Assembly: GCA_949297665.1 (NCBI GenBank)
Contig: CASFTO010000031.1
Coordinates: 1 to 44,677 of the forward strand
Source of the DNA: an uncultured Alphaproteobacteria bacterium
GTDB lineage: Bacteria; Pseudomonadota; Alphaproteobacteria; RF32; CAG-239
Direction of reading: 5' to 3'
Length of the DNA: 44,677 bases
The position numbers and the translations under genes are program-made. The notes under the pieces were generated by a model, which worked only from the letters and a program-made list of their open reading frames with translations, searched no databases and had not been told where the DNA came from. Below, one piece after another: positions 19,258 to 30,801 of this stretch. How positions within the stretch are numbered: the first letter of the stretch is position 1; each line of letters begins with the position of its first letter.

Positions 19258-20458
19258 TGGTAAAGAAACATTGGATGATTTTCTGACACAGGATTCAGAA
19301 AAGAAAGAAGATCAAATAACCGAAAAATTGGAAGATGAATTTGCAAAATTATTAAATGATTTTATCAACCAAAGCACGGAGGAAGTCCCATCACAGAAAA
19401 CCTCCGCCTCAAATCAAACAACGACGATGCCGGAAAGCGGTTTAGAAAGTTTTATAACGACATCAGAAAACAATATGAATAATCCGCAAACGGAAAGTGG
19501 TCTGGAAAGTTTTATAACGCCGACAGAAAATAATAATGCTCCGCAATCGGAAAATAGTTTGGATAGTTTTATTACCCAACCGGACGGTGGGCTGGATAGC
19601 TTTATCACTCCGCAAGTATCTGGATCGAGCACAGAAGGTGCGAATTCAACAACAAAGTCACAAGCCTCAACAATACAAACAGAGTCAGAGAGTACAAGTA
19701 TTTCATCGGAATTATCAAGTTTACAAACACTGACAATAGAAAAGAACCAAGTAGCAGAAGAAGAAAAAAACAAGCTAAAAAATGAGGAAAAGGAACTGGC
19801 TCGAGCGGTAACAAATTTTAAAGATGGGGTTATAGCTTTAGCAGAGAAGAAAAATTTAAAAGTTCCGGAAACGGATTATAATGAAGATATGCTATATCCT
19901 AACTACAAACCGAGTGTTGGGAAAAAGATAGCACAATACTTAATATCGTGTTGGGATGTAATAAACAAGTATGATCCGGAAAATATGAAAAGGTTGTCAA
20001 AAGATGCCGGAGATGAAGAATATTTAACCTTTGCGGAAAGTTTGAATGATACGGATATGCAACTGGCAATAATCTCGTATGTGGAAATTTTAATAAATTT
20101 GGAAATCTGCGAAGTAAATTATGAGCAAAAAAGAGAAATTATTCAAAAAAACAGAATAAAAAAAGAATTATATGAAGAATATATGGAATTACAAGAAAGG
20201 CGAACACGCTTTATAAAGAAACTAAAAGAAAAAAATTTTCCGATAAATGTAGAAAGATTGATTGGAAATTATTTCAAAGCGGCACAGAAGGACGCAGAAG
20301 GCGCATATAAAGCACTCACAAAGAATCCGGCGATGTTTTCTCCGATAGAATTTGATAAAATCCATCCTAAGTTTTTTGGTTTAATAAAAGTCACGCCTGA
20401 AGATGGTATAAAAGCAAATCAAAAAATAGGAGAGTTTATAAAAAAGTTGAAAGTTTAA
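19250..20458 (+). CDS. Protein with repeated LxSFIT motifs and helical C-terminal domain (first large gene of coupling-protein operon)
   Basis: 402 residues, not recognised. Residues 1-160 are low-complexity (Asn, Gln, Ser, Thr, Glu) and carry four near-identical nonapeptides: ESGLESFIT at 62 and 82, ENSLDSFIT at 101, and DGGLDSFIT at 112. There are divergent relatives at 5-13 (KETLDDFLT) and 32-40. Residues 160-190 are a charged coiled-coil, and 190-402 a mainly helical globular domain rich in Lys and Glu. There is no signal peptide or membrane segment, so it is probably cytoplasmic. The LxxFI motifs in a disordered tail look like tandem docking sites for a partner. It lies in one operon with a VirD4-like coupling protein; an adaptor, scaffold or substrate role is inference. 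Confidence 0.75.
   Translation: MSNGKETLDDFLTQDSEKKEDQITEKLEDEFAKLLNDFINQSTEEVPSQKTSASNQTTTMPESGLESFITTSENNMNNPQTESGLESFITPTENNNAPQSENSLDSFITQPDGGLDSFITPQVSGSSTEGANSTTKSQASTIQTESESTSISSELSSLQTLTIEKNQVAEEEKNKLKNEEKELARAVTNFKDGVIALAEKKNLKVPETDYNEDMLYPNYKPSVGKKIAQYLISCWDVINKYDPENMKRLSKDAGDEEYLTFAESLNDTDMQLAIISYVEILINLEICEVNYEQKREIIQKNRIKKELYEEYMELQERRTRFIKKLKEKNFPINVERLIGNYFKAAQKDAEGAYKALTKNPAMFSPIEFDKIHPKFFGLIKVTPEDGIKANQKIGEFIKKLKV
19433..19609 (+). repeat. Four coding repeats of a [E/D]xxL[E/D]SFIT nonapeptide
   Basis: Four copies are encoded at residues 62-70, 82-90, 101-109 and 112-120 of the 19250 gene. The Leu, Ser, Phe, Ile and Thr positions are invariant; the linkers vary in length (11, 10 and 2 residues). 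The DNA copies differ at several third positions, which suggests selection on the peptide rather than a recent DNA-level duplication. Confidence 0.85.
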
Positions 20459-20536
20459 CAAATTTCTGAGTGTTTAAAGTAGACAAGAAATTGTTTTTAT
20501 GTTACCATAAATAAAATTTGAATGAGGAGAAAAGCA

Positions 20537-22078
20537 ATGGTAACCGATTCTCAAGAAGATGAATTAGATAAACAGCTGAAAGAAGCCGAAGAATATATGG
20601 ATAACAAAATAGAGGAGAATCTCAATTCTGATGATTCTGAGGCTACAACGGAAGACGTGGAAAATCAATCGGATACGGAAGAAAATAGCGAACATCAACC
20701 GGAAACAGAAGAAAATCAAGATGACAATACACAACAACCGCCAGCAGAAAGAACACCTGACGGTGTATCAAGAGCATATAATGATGTAGTCGTGGATGAA
20801 TTTGACACTAAAGCACCTCAAGATAAGAAAGAAAAAGAGGTTAAATCGAATGACTCCATAACACCTCCGAAAAGGGACAGAGGCGGAACCAAAGGCAAAT
20901 CTGGCGGCGATAACATTATGGAAGTATTTTGGAATGATTGCATTATGGCCTTTTATGCATGGGGGATAGATGCAATTGTTGATAATACTCTAGATTTCGC
21001 GGAATGGGTATTATTTGCACCATATAAATCAGGTGGTAAAATTGAGGAAAAAGAAGAAAAAGCCAAGAAAAACATATATATGATAGGGGAAGAATTTTAT
21101 AAAGAAAGGATTGAGCGATTTTCAAAAGAAAAAGAGAAATTAATAGAACTCAATGAAAATTTAGCTAAAGAAAAAGATGGGATATCACCCACATGGACAG
21201 CATGGGAAAAAGAACCGAATTTTTATAAAAAGTTATGTCAAATTAATGAAAAAGCACTTGCAGACCCTCAGTCGCCCGAAGCAGAGTTCATGCGCAAATA
21301 TGGTTTAGGCATCGATAAAGAGATAGTAGAAGGACGTTTTGCAAAAGAGGAAAAAATATTTACAATAGCAACACGTTTGGCAACAATAGAAGAAGTTATA
21401 AGTGAAGAAAAAAATACGATTTCACCGGTCTTTTCGGATAAAATAGATACTTTTGAGAATAGATTGAAATGTAAAAACGCAAATTTAGATCAATTTAAGG
21501 CAGAGATAGCTGCTCGAGTATTGGATTTGCAAGAGGAGTTAGGCGGAGATAATGCTCCAAATACCGAAATTAAGAAGAAGTTGGAAGAAATAAAAACAAT
21601 AGCGGAAAGCGGCAGCAAAATATCCGGAATAACCAAAGAAGTATCTAAAAAGATAAAAGAAATTAAGAATATAAGTAAAGACGCGATAGATAGTGAAGAT
21701 GTAATTAAAACTCATATACAGAAACGCAGTCAGGAACATTATAAACAAATAATGGAGAACATAGATAAAATACACGAAACCAATAAAGGTCATCCGGATG
21801 AAATGAAAGAATGTATAAAACAATATCTAACATCAATAAATAAAGCCGGTAAAGACGCTAAAGAAGAAACCGATAAAATTATTACAAAAAACATTAGCGA
21901 CAGAAGCAAACACAAAAAAGCCCAAGAAGCCGTTTCTAAAATAAGTGGAGCGATTAATGACTTTATGCTTAATGGTGAAAAAATATCAGAAAGAGCTCAA
22001 GCAGCCCAAAAAGATGAATTCACATTAACCGAAAAGCAATTTTCTCAAGCTATAAGAGAATACGGATTAAGTCGCTAA
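20537..22078 (+). CDS. Coiled-coil protein of the coupling-protein operon
   Basis: 513 residues from the ATG at 20537, chosen because the AGGAG RBS (20525-20529) sits 7 nt before it and overlaps the upstream alternative start. Residues 1-120 are acidic and disordered (many Glu, Asp, Asn, Gln). Residues 125-165 hold a hydrophobic aromatic patch (VFWNDCIMAFYAWGIDAIVD) that could be an amphipathic or re-entrant membrane contact. From about 170 to the end the protein is long charged helices with coiled-coil character. No catalytic motif or signal peptide is seen, and it is not recognised. Its place between the LxSFIT protein and two membrane proteins of the same operon suggests a structural or adaptor role. 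Confidence 0.75.
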   Translation: MVTDSQEDELDKQLKEAEEYMDNKIEENLNSDDSEATTEDVENQSDTEENSEHQPETEENQDDNTQQPPAERTPDGVSRAYNDVVVDEFDTKAPQDKKEKEVKSNDSITPPKRDRGGTKGKSGGDNIMEVFWNDCIMAFYAWGIDAIVDNTLDFAEWVLFAPYKSGGKIEEKEEKAKKNIYMIGEEFYKERIERFSKEKEKLIELNENLAKEKDGISPTWTAWEKEPNFYKKLCQINEKALADPQSPEAEFMRKYGLGIDKEIVEGRFAKEEKIFTIATRLATIEEVISEEKNTISPVFSDKIDTFENRLKCKNANLDQFKAEIAARVLDLQEELGGDNAPNTEIKKKLEEIKTIAESGSKISGITKEVSKKIKEIKNISKDAIDSEDVIKTHIQKRSQEHYKQIMENIDKIHETNKGHPDEMKECIKQYLTSINKAGKDAKEETDKIITKNISDRSKHKKAQEAVSKISGAINDFMLNGEKISERAQAAQKDEFTLTEKQFSQAIREYGLSR

Positions 22079-22088
22079 GGAGATAAGA

Positions 22089-22580
22089 ATGAAGAAAATA
22101 GGTAAAATGGTAAGATTTTTATCTAGCAGTATAATTGTTTGGGTCTGTTTAGTATATGTAGGGCAATTCATTTTTAAGGTTTTATGGAAGTTTGATATTT
22201 TAAATGTAAAATCATATCAGATAATGTATGAATATTGGGAAAAAGGAGGTGTATTTAATACATTTCGAGATTGCAGTTTAGGATTTAGCCTAATTGCGTT
22301 TCCTATAATTTGGTTAGTTTTAAGCAATAAATTATATAAATACGGATTAGGAAAATTTTTCAGTAGACCCATCTCAAAATTATACAGACGCTTAACACGT
22401 CCTAAAAATATGGAAATCGAACATGTATCGATTAAACATCTAGGAGAAAAAGATAAAAGTCTGGATGAAATAATAAAAGCGAAAATGGAAAAGGACGGAA
22501 AAAACACAGGTCGCTCGCATGAGGTTGCCGATTTAAGAAAACAGATTGCTGCAAAAATAGAAGAAAATGAAAAACAATAA
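22089..22580 (+). CDS. Two-helix membrane protein, short paralogue
   Basis: 163 residues with transmembrane helices at about 12-32 and 62-80 and a short loop between them, then a strongly basic stretch (RRLTRPK) and a charged helical cytoplasmic tail. The N-terminal 100 residues align without gaps to the next gene's N-terminus: Trp33, FDIL at 35-38, Trp50, Gly53 and Pro72 coincide. Hence the two genes are probably an old tandem duplication with different tails. The RBS AAGGAGATAAGA precedes the ATG and the gap from the previous gene is 10 bp. The function is unknown; the topology resembles small inner-membrane partners of coupling ATPases. Confidence 0.75.
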   Translation: MKKIGKMVRFLSSSIIVWVCLVYVGQFIFKVLWKFDILNVKSYQIMYEYWEKGGVFNTFRDCSLGFSLIAFPIIWLVLSNKLYKYGLGKFFSRPISKLYRRLTRPKNMEIEHVSIKHLGEKDKSLDEIIKAKMEKDGKNTGRSHEVADLRKQIAAKIEENEKQ

Positions 22581-22632
22581 TGAGTTGTTAACTAATATCG
22601 AACTAGAATAAGGAATAAAACCGGAGAAAGAC

Positions 22633-23937
22633 TTGAAACCGCTAATAATAATGTTAAAAACGTTACTGGTTGGCTATCTATGGAGTATAGTATTCATAGA
22701 TGGAATTCGTGTTTTATTGTTAATTAATTGGCATTTTGATATTTTATTATCGGAACACTGGCGGCTATTGGGTTATAAATGGAACAGCGGAGCACCGATA
22801 AGTAATTCCGAAATAGGATTTTTTATAATTATAGTCAGTTCAATACCATTATGGTTGGCAGGCTGGGTAGGATTATGTCTTGTAAAATGGGAGAGGTTTG
22901 TAAAGAAGGTTGCATTAAGTCCATTATATGCATATAGAAAAATCACACTAAAAACTAAAGCACCTGTTGTTGTAAAGAAAAAATCCATTACGGAAGAGCC
23001 CCAAGTTGTGAAAAAAACGCCGATAATAAAGAAGGCACCGACAAAGCGTCCGCCACTTCCGTCCGCTACATTATTACAATCTAATGTAAACAATAACTTA
23101 AATGCGGTTAATTCTCGAGCGTCATCCGGATATACTCCTGGAAGAAAAGACGCCGCGGAAGTTCCGACAAATCACGCTTTATTTAATTTTGATGACGACG
23201 ATTTTGATTTAGATTTTGATTTTGAGAAAAAAGAAAAGAAAGATACAGAGGAAAGTATCCCATCTGCTTTAGTAGTTGACAAACCGGAAACGATAGAAGC
23301 GGAAGTCATAAAAGAATTTGAATCGGAAGTTCCGTCAAAACCGCATCAAGAAAAGAATCAAAATTCAAATAACAAGAAAGACAATCAAGCTAAAAGCAAG
23401 ACGCAAGATACAAATGCCTCAGCCCCAATAAAAGAATCACACACACCAGTCCTTGATGTCATCAATCAAAAAGGCTATGATGTAATATCTTCGGCAATAA
23501 TCAAAAATACAACAATAGATTACATTGCGGTATCTAAAAAGCAGTTAATATTGTGCTTAGTAGATAAAGAGATGGGAGATTGGCTTGCAGACGAGGAAAA
23601 ATTCAATGATGAAGAACCCTTATGGTTTTCAGAAAGCAGCCATCGCATTTCGCCGGTAAGAAAGATAGATTTAGCAAGAGATATCCTAAAGACGAAGCTA
23701 GCCGTAGGTGATATGAATTTTGAGATTATCTCCTATGTAATCATTCAGTCAGGAAATATCATCAATGCGGAAGACATGTTTGAGATATGGAGTAATATGG
23801 ATATAAATGTAACGCGTATCAATAGAGGAAGTCCTAAAGAGATACGTCTATTCTCAAAATCATTAGATAATTGTGAAGATAAAACAGATAAAAACACATT
23901 AGAAAAACTTAAAAAACTTATACGCAGTTTGGCTTAA
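22633..23937 (+). CDS. Two-helix membrane protein with acidic linker and C-terminal alpha/beta domain, long paralogue
   Basis: 434 residues starting at a TTG (22633) with GGAG 6 nt upstream; an in-frame ATG at 22651 is the alternative. Two transmembrane helices (about 8-30 and 62-85) match the preceding protein position for position. A basic Pro/Lys-rich stretch follows (110-150), then an acidic Asp/Phe run near 195-205, a Gln/Asn/Lys-rich linker, and a folded domain from about 285 to 415. That domain has a strand pair IDYIAVSKKQLILCLVD followed by GDWLADEE and SPVRKIDLARDILK, reminiscent of NERD or PD-(D/E)XK-like folds, but I see no certain catalytic triad. It is the gene immediately before the coupling ATPase, 21 bp away. 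Confidence 0.72.
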   Translation: MKPLIIMLKTLLVGYLWSIVFIDGIRVLLLINWHFDILLSEHWRLLGYKWNSGAPISNSEIGFFIIIVSSIPLWLAGWVGLCLVKWERFVKKVALSPLYAYRKITLKTKAPVVVKKKSITEEPQVVKKTPIIKKAPTKRPPLPSATLLQSNVNNNLNAVNSRASSGYTPGRKDAAEVPTNHALFNFDDDDFDLDFDFEKKEKKDTEESIPSALVVDKPETIEAEVIKEFESEVPSKPHQEKNQNSNNKKDNQAKSKTQDTNASAPIKESHTPVLDVINQKGYDVISSAIIKNTTIDYIAVSKKQLILCLVDKEMGDWLADEEKFNDEEPLWFSESSHRISPVRKIDLARDILKTKLAVGDMNFEIISYVIIQSGNIINAEDMFEIWSNMDINVTRINRGSPKEIRLFSKSLDNCEDKTDKNTLEKLKKLIRSLA

Positions 23938-26128
23938 TTTTGTATATTAGAGGTATAAATGGCAAAAGAAAGAGGAAAAGAGTGGGAAGAATATGATAAC
24001 GCGGTACGGTGGATGACAATAACTTTCGCCATATCCGTAGGTGTTACTGTATTTTTCTTATATTTATCACCAATATTTGCATTTTTGATGCAAAACGGGA
24101 TATCCAAAAAAAGTATAGAAGTAGCGGGGATGTTTCTAAAGAAATCCTTTAGCGATTTTGGCTTTTTATGGGATTGGTACATGAAGTGGTTCAGAAAAAT
24201 ATACCGCTACAATGGAGAATTCAAAATAAGCCTATGGCCACCGATATTGCCATTTTTATCTTTTCCGATAATTTTGATTGTAGGCGGTGTAAAATGTCCA
24301 TATAAATTCCAATCAAACATTCATGGATCGGCGCATATTGCAACTTTGCGCGATATTGAGAATATGCCATTATTGGGATTTGACGGTTTCTGCATGGTTG
24401 TCGGAAAATTCCAAGGAAAGATGCTGAAGTTAAAAGAAACATTGTCAACTTTGTGTTGTGCTCCTCCGGGAACCGGTAAAACGGTTGGAGTGGTTATGCC
24501 AACAATATTTAATTCAGAAGGATTAAGTATTATCGTGAACGACCCGAAACCGGAATTATGCTATAAAACATCCGGTGCAAGAAATAAAGTTGGACCAGTT
24601 TTTATCATTAACTGGGGTAAAGAAGATAACCCGGCAACAGGCGAATATTATCCTAGCTGGAATCCTCTGTCACCGGGAGCTTTACCGAAACCGGGACCTG
24701 ACCGTGACTTGTATGTGGATTCAATGTGTAATACGCTAGTGGAAGATCCAAAAGGTGGAGCAGATCCACACTGGTCTAAAACAGGTCGTAGTGCATTGTG
24801 CGGATTTATTCACTTTATATCATCTAAATGCGAAAGAGCCCTAGCCAATGAGCGCTTTATACAAAAGATATATGAAGGCTCAATGACAGCAGAAGACAAA
24901 GCCGAACTAATGCAATATTATGATGATATGAGCATTGGTGGCTTGAGAGCAAATGCTGCGCGCGCGATACAAGACTTGCAAAATGATAATTTGACCATAG
25001 AGAATTATCTGCCGATAGGAACATGGAATCTTTTACCGGATAAATGGGTAAACCATGAACCGTGTATGGCAATGATTTTGGAATGGATTACATCATCACA
25101 AATCGAGCAAGCAAACGAAATTAAACGTCGTTTGGAAGAAGGGGATCAAATGGCTGCGATGGCAGACCCAATGCGTGATTTGCTGGATGCCGCGGTAGAA
25201 GAAGCTAATAACTACGGTTATTCTCGTCGATGCGTAACAGAATTGAGTGCGTTGAGTGCAATGCCGGATAAAGAACGTGGCTCTGTTATGTCAACAGGTT
25301 TAACCGGTATTGGTATTTTTAAGAACTCGGCGGTAGTTGCCAGAACAAGTTTCTCCGACTTGCAGTTTAAAGACTTGCGTGGTATGAAAGATCCTGTAAC
25401 CGGAGAATGGAAGCCAATTTCTGTTTATCTATCCGTTAACCAAACCGATGCCCAAGCCTTAAACCCAATTAGTGCAACGTTTGTGGACTTGATTAGCGCA
25501 TACTTAATTTCAAACCCACCAGATTCTGTACACCCGACTGATGGCAAGATGGGACCGTTCCCCGCATTGTTTGTACTCGACGAGTTTCCGCAAATGCCTA
25601 AACTAAAAGCGGTTATAGATGGACCGGCTGTTGGACGTGGTCAAAAAGTGTCATATTTACTGATTGGACAAGACCTTGGCCAAATTTCCGGTAAATACGG
25701 AAAAGATGACTTGGAAACTGTTATTTCAACGACGGCATGTAAAGTTATCTTGTCACAGAACAATGAGCAAACAGCACAGCGTTTCTCAAAAATGATTGGT
25801 AACAAAACAGTACAAACAACATCATATAGTAGACAAGAAGGTAGCTTGGCCAAAGAGTATAACCCGTTTGCGAAAAACGTAAGTTATCAATTACAAGGTG
25901 TTTCAGCAATAAGTGCCAATGATTTATTGAGTTTACCGATGTTGAAACAAGTAGTATTGATGCAAGGTGCGATTGATACACCGATTATGGCAGATTCTCC
26001 TCGTTGGTATCTGGATAAAAAGATGAAAGCACAAGCCTCAATACCTCCTGCTCCAAATGTGCCAGATTGGATTGTTGCTCAAAGAACAGATGAAAATGAG
26101 GATATCTTGTCAAAACTAGGCATAGATT

Positions 26129-29046
<2,918 letters not shown>

Positions 29047-29049
29047 CTA

Positions 29050-29079
29050 TTGACAGATTGCTATAAAACAATATAGAAT
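29050..29079 (+). promoter_or_regulatory. Promoter of the attenuator leader
   Basis: A consensus -35 TTGACA (29050-29055) is followed at 16 bp by TATAGA (29072-29077), or at 18 bp by TAGAAT (29074-29079). It points away from ligA and would start transcription near 29085, just before the 23-codon leader frame. Confidence 0.7.
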
Positions 29080-29108
29080 ACCCCCAAATTGTTTAAGAGG
29101 AACAAATA

Positions 29109-29180
29109 ATGCTACAAATAATAGCAACAAAACAGATGAAAATAAAACGTGAGGAATACAATACTCCGCCGTTTGCATGA
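29109..29180 (+). CDS. 23-residue leader peptide candidate
   Basis: This tiny frame has an ATG at 29109 preceded by AAGAGG at 29095-29100 (8-nt spacing) and a strong promoter. It encodes a 23-residue peptide with a basic centre (KIKRE) and a Pro-Pro near its end (NTPPFA). The stop codon overlaps another ATG (ATGA at 29177-29180). The codons for Thr-Pro-Pro-Phe form the 5' strand of the proposed antiterminator helix, and a terminator follows 36 nt after the stop. This is the layout of a ribosome-sensing leader peptide. Whether it is translated cannot be shown here. Confidence 0.55.
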   Translation: MLQIIATKQMKIKREEYNTPPFA

Positions 29181-29240
29181 TTCTGTGTTTCAAATTAAAC
29201 AAAATGGAACAAAATGGCGGGGTTGAGCCCCGCATTTTTT
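29163..29240 (+). promoter_or_regulatory. Antiterminator/terminator switch upstream of the GNAT gene
   Basis: Two mutually exclusive helices can form. The terminator pairs GCGGGG (29217-29222) with CCCCGC (29228-29233) and is followed by six T (29235-29240). The antiterminator pairs ACTCCGCCGTTT (29163-29174) with AAATGGCGGGGT (29212-29223): 12 consecutive pairs, two of them G-U. It takes up the whole 5' terminator arm. The 5' strand of the antiterminator lies inside the last codons of the leader peptide, so ribosome position would decide between the two. This is read directly from the sequence; function is inferred. Confidence 0.7.
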
Positions 29241-29254
29241 ATGGAAAAAAGAAA

Positions 29255-30115
29255 ATGCCTTCAGAATTAAAAAAATACAAAGTTAATGGAACTCATGTAT
29301 GGGTAGGAAAACTTTATAAAGTAAACAATATAAAGCAAGAAAACCCAATTAATTTTTACATCCGTCCGCTAAATAAGGGGGATTCTGAGCAAATGGGCAA
29401 GCTCTCAGAAAGTATATATCATTATCTGAAAAATGATGAGGAATGTTTTATACATAAACATACAAAAGAATATTTTTATGAAGTTTTTGAGGATCCTAAA
29501 ATCAGGTACATAGGAGTGTTTGTTGGAAAAAATTTAGTAGGAATGTCATACATACGAATTTGTGAAAATAAAAAGGACTTGCAAGAAGAATTACCTAATT
29601 GTGAATACAATTTTTTTCATAATCGAAGAAATGAAGGAAAAAACAAAGTTGCGTCAATGGGGGGAGATTCTGTTCTACCATTGTATCGAGGCAATGCGCT
29701 TAATACAATAATGATAAATTATCGTATAGAACAAGCCCAAAGGCTCGGGTGCACTGATTGTACATCAATTGTAGATAGAAAAAATCGCTGGAATATGACG
29801 CCATATTTTTCGTGTAATTTTAACTTATTTTCAACGGCAATAGATCCATCTGACGGAGGAAAAATATCATTATTACATAAACCAATGGACAAAGAGAGTG
29901 TTCTATCGTGTTTTAAGCCAAGAATATCAATACCGTATGAAAGGCTGGAAGTCATAGATTACATGATATCCAAAGGTTTTGTAGGAATAGATTTTGACAA
30001 AGAAAAGGGGGATGTATTATTTGCGCATACGCAATACTACAATCAGCGAAATCATCACGCACACAAAAATTATCAAATAATAGATATAAAGAGAAGATTC
30101 GCTAAAGCTCTATAA
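29255..30115 (+). CDS. GNAT-family N-acetyltransferase
   Basis: 286 residues from the ATG at 29255. A frame open from 29177 would run through the terminator hairpin, so I prefer the later start, though its SD (GGAAAAAAG) is weak. The fold is readable: IRPLNKGDSEQMGKLSESI as strand and helix 1; a strand pair YIGVFVGKNLVGMSYIRI; the acetyl-CoA loop region SVLPLYRGNALNTIMINYRIEQAQRLG (split around 185-210), with RGN in place of the usual R/Q-x-x-G-x-G/A; and a DRKNRWNMTPYFSCNF strand. The substrate is unknown. Placement behind a ribosome-sensing-type attenuator makes a role in antibiotic tolerance or translation stress a reasonable guess. infC follows 99 bp later with its own promoter. Confidence 0.75.
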   Translation: MPSELKKYKVNGTHVWVGKLYKVNNIKQENPINFYIRPLNKGDSEQMGKLSESIYHYLKNDEECFIHKHTKEYFYEVFEDPKIRYIGVFVGKNLVGMSYIRICENKKDLQEELPNCEYNFFHNRRNEGKNKVASMGGDSVLPLYRGNALNTIMINYRIEQAQRLGCTDCTSIVDRKNRWNMTPYFSCNFNLFSTAIDPSDGGKISLLHKPMDKESVLSCFKPRISIPYERLEVIDYMISKGFVGIDFDKEKGDVLFAHTQYYNQRNHHAHKNYQIIDIKRRFAKAL

Positions 30116-30150
30116 GTGTGAGAATTTGCAAAAAAATAGAAAAATTTTTG

Positions 30151-30179
30151 TTGCGAAGTATAATAAAATTAACTATTAT
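30151..30179 (+). promoter_or_regulatory. Candidate infC promoter
   Basis: TTGCGA (30151-30156) and TATTAT (30174-30179) are separated by exactly 17 bp, and the RBS of infC begins 26 bp later. This would give infC a promoter independent of the acetyltransferase gene. Confidence 0.5.
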
Positions 30180-30214
30180 ACAAAGAGTAATATTAATTTT
30201 AATTGGAGGCAACC

Positions 30215-30754
30215 ATAGCTACAGAAAATACCAATGCGCCAGTACGCGAGAATGATGGACCGCGCATAAATCGTGAGATAAAATCTAAAGAAGTACGTTT
30301 GATTAATTATAATGGAGAAAATTTAGGAATAGTCCCGATAACGGAAGCATTAAAAATCGCCCAAGATGTAGGTCTGGATTTGATAGAGATTTCTCCGCAA
30401 GTAACACCGCCTGTCTGCAAAGTATTAGATTATGGCAAATACAAATACGAAATGCAGAAGAAGAAAAATGAAGCCAAAAAGAATCAGAAAGTCGTTAATA
30501 TCAAAGAATTAAAATTACGTCCGATGATTGATACTCACGATTATGAAGTGAAGGTAAAGCAGGCCAAGAAATTCTTAGAACAAGGAGATAAAGTTAAGTT
30601 TACCATGCGCTACAAAGGTCGTGAAATGAGTGCCAACGATATGGGAAAAGAAATTTTGAACAGATTAATAGAAGACTTGGAAGGAATTGGTAAAGTAGAT
30701 TCTGCGCCAAAATTAGAAGGGAAGCAGATGTTTATGATTGTTTCTCCTGCGTAA
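30215..30754 (+). CDS. infC: Translation initiation factor IF-3 with AUA start codon
   Basis: 179 residues. The N-domain (GPRINREIKSKEVRLI), the linker (KYEMQKKKNEAKKNQK) and the C-domain (NIKELKLRPMIDTHDYEVKVKQAKKFLEQGDKVK) are all classic IF-3. No in-frame ATG or GTG exists at the beginning. A GGAGG Shine-Dalgarno at 30205-30209 is followed, after 5 nt, by ATA (30215-30217), which aligns with the expected N-terminus. The TTG at 30203 overlaps the SD and cannot be the start. Rare starts (AUU in E. coli) let IF-3 repress its own synthesis, since IF-3 rejects non-canonical codons; the same autoregulation is expected here. rpmI and rplT, the usual followers, are absent. A bidirectional terminator ends the gene. 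Confidence 0.93.
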   Translation: MATENTNAPVRENDGPRINREIKSKEVRLINYNGENLGIVPITEALKIAQDVGLDLIEISPQVTPPVCKVLDYGKYKYEMQKKKNEAKKNQKVVNIKELKLRPMIDTHDYEVKVKQAKKFLEQGDKVKFTMRYKGREMSANDMGKEILNRLIEDLEGIGKVDSAPKLEGKQMFMIVSPA

Positions 30755-30771
30755 TAAGTTGGATAAGCGAT

Positions 30772-30801
30772 AAAAAAGGGAGGCAAATCCTCCCTTTATT
30801 T
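30772..30801. terminator. Bidirectional terminator between infC and the HNH gene
   Basis: AAAGGGAGG (30775-30783) pairs with CCTCCCTTT (30789-30797) around a CAAAT loop. There are flanking A and T runs, so it can end infC on the plus strand and the convergent DUF262-HNH gene on the minus strand. Confidence 0.85.

Noticed and set aside
29177..29254. Start of the acetyltransferase at the ATG overlapping the leader stop
   Set aside because: Would translate through the intrinsic terminator and add 26 residues unlike a GNAT N-terminus. Not fully excluded, because the ATGA overlap could allow coupling.
30203..30214. TTG at 30203 as the infC start
   Set aside because: It overlaps the GGAGG Shine-Dalgarno, which must lie upstream of the start; ATA at 30215 has correct spacing.
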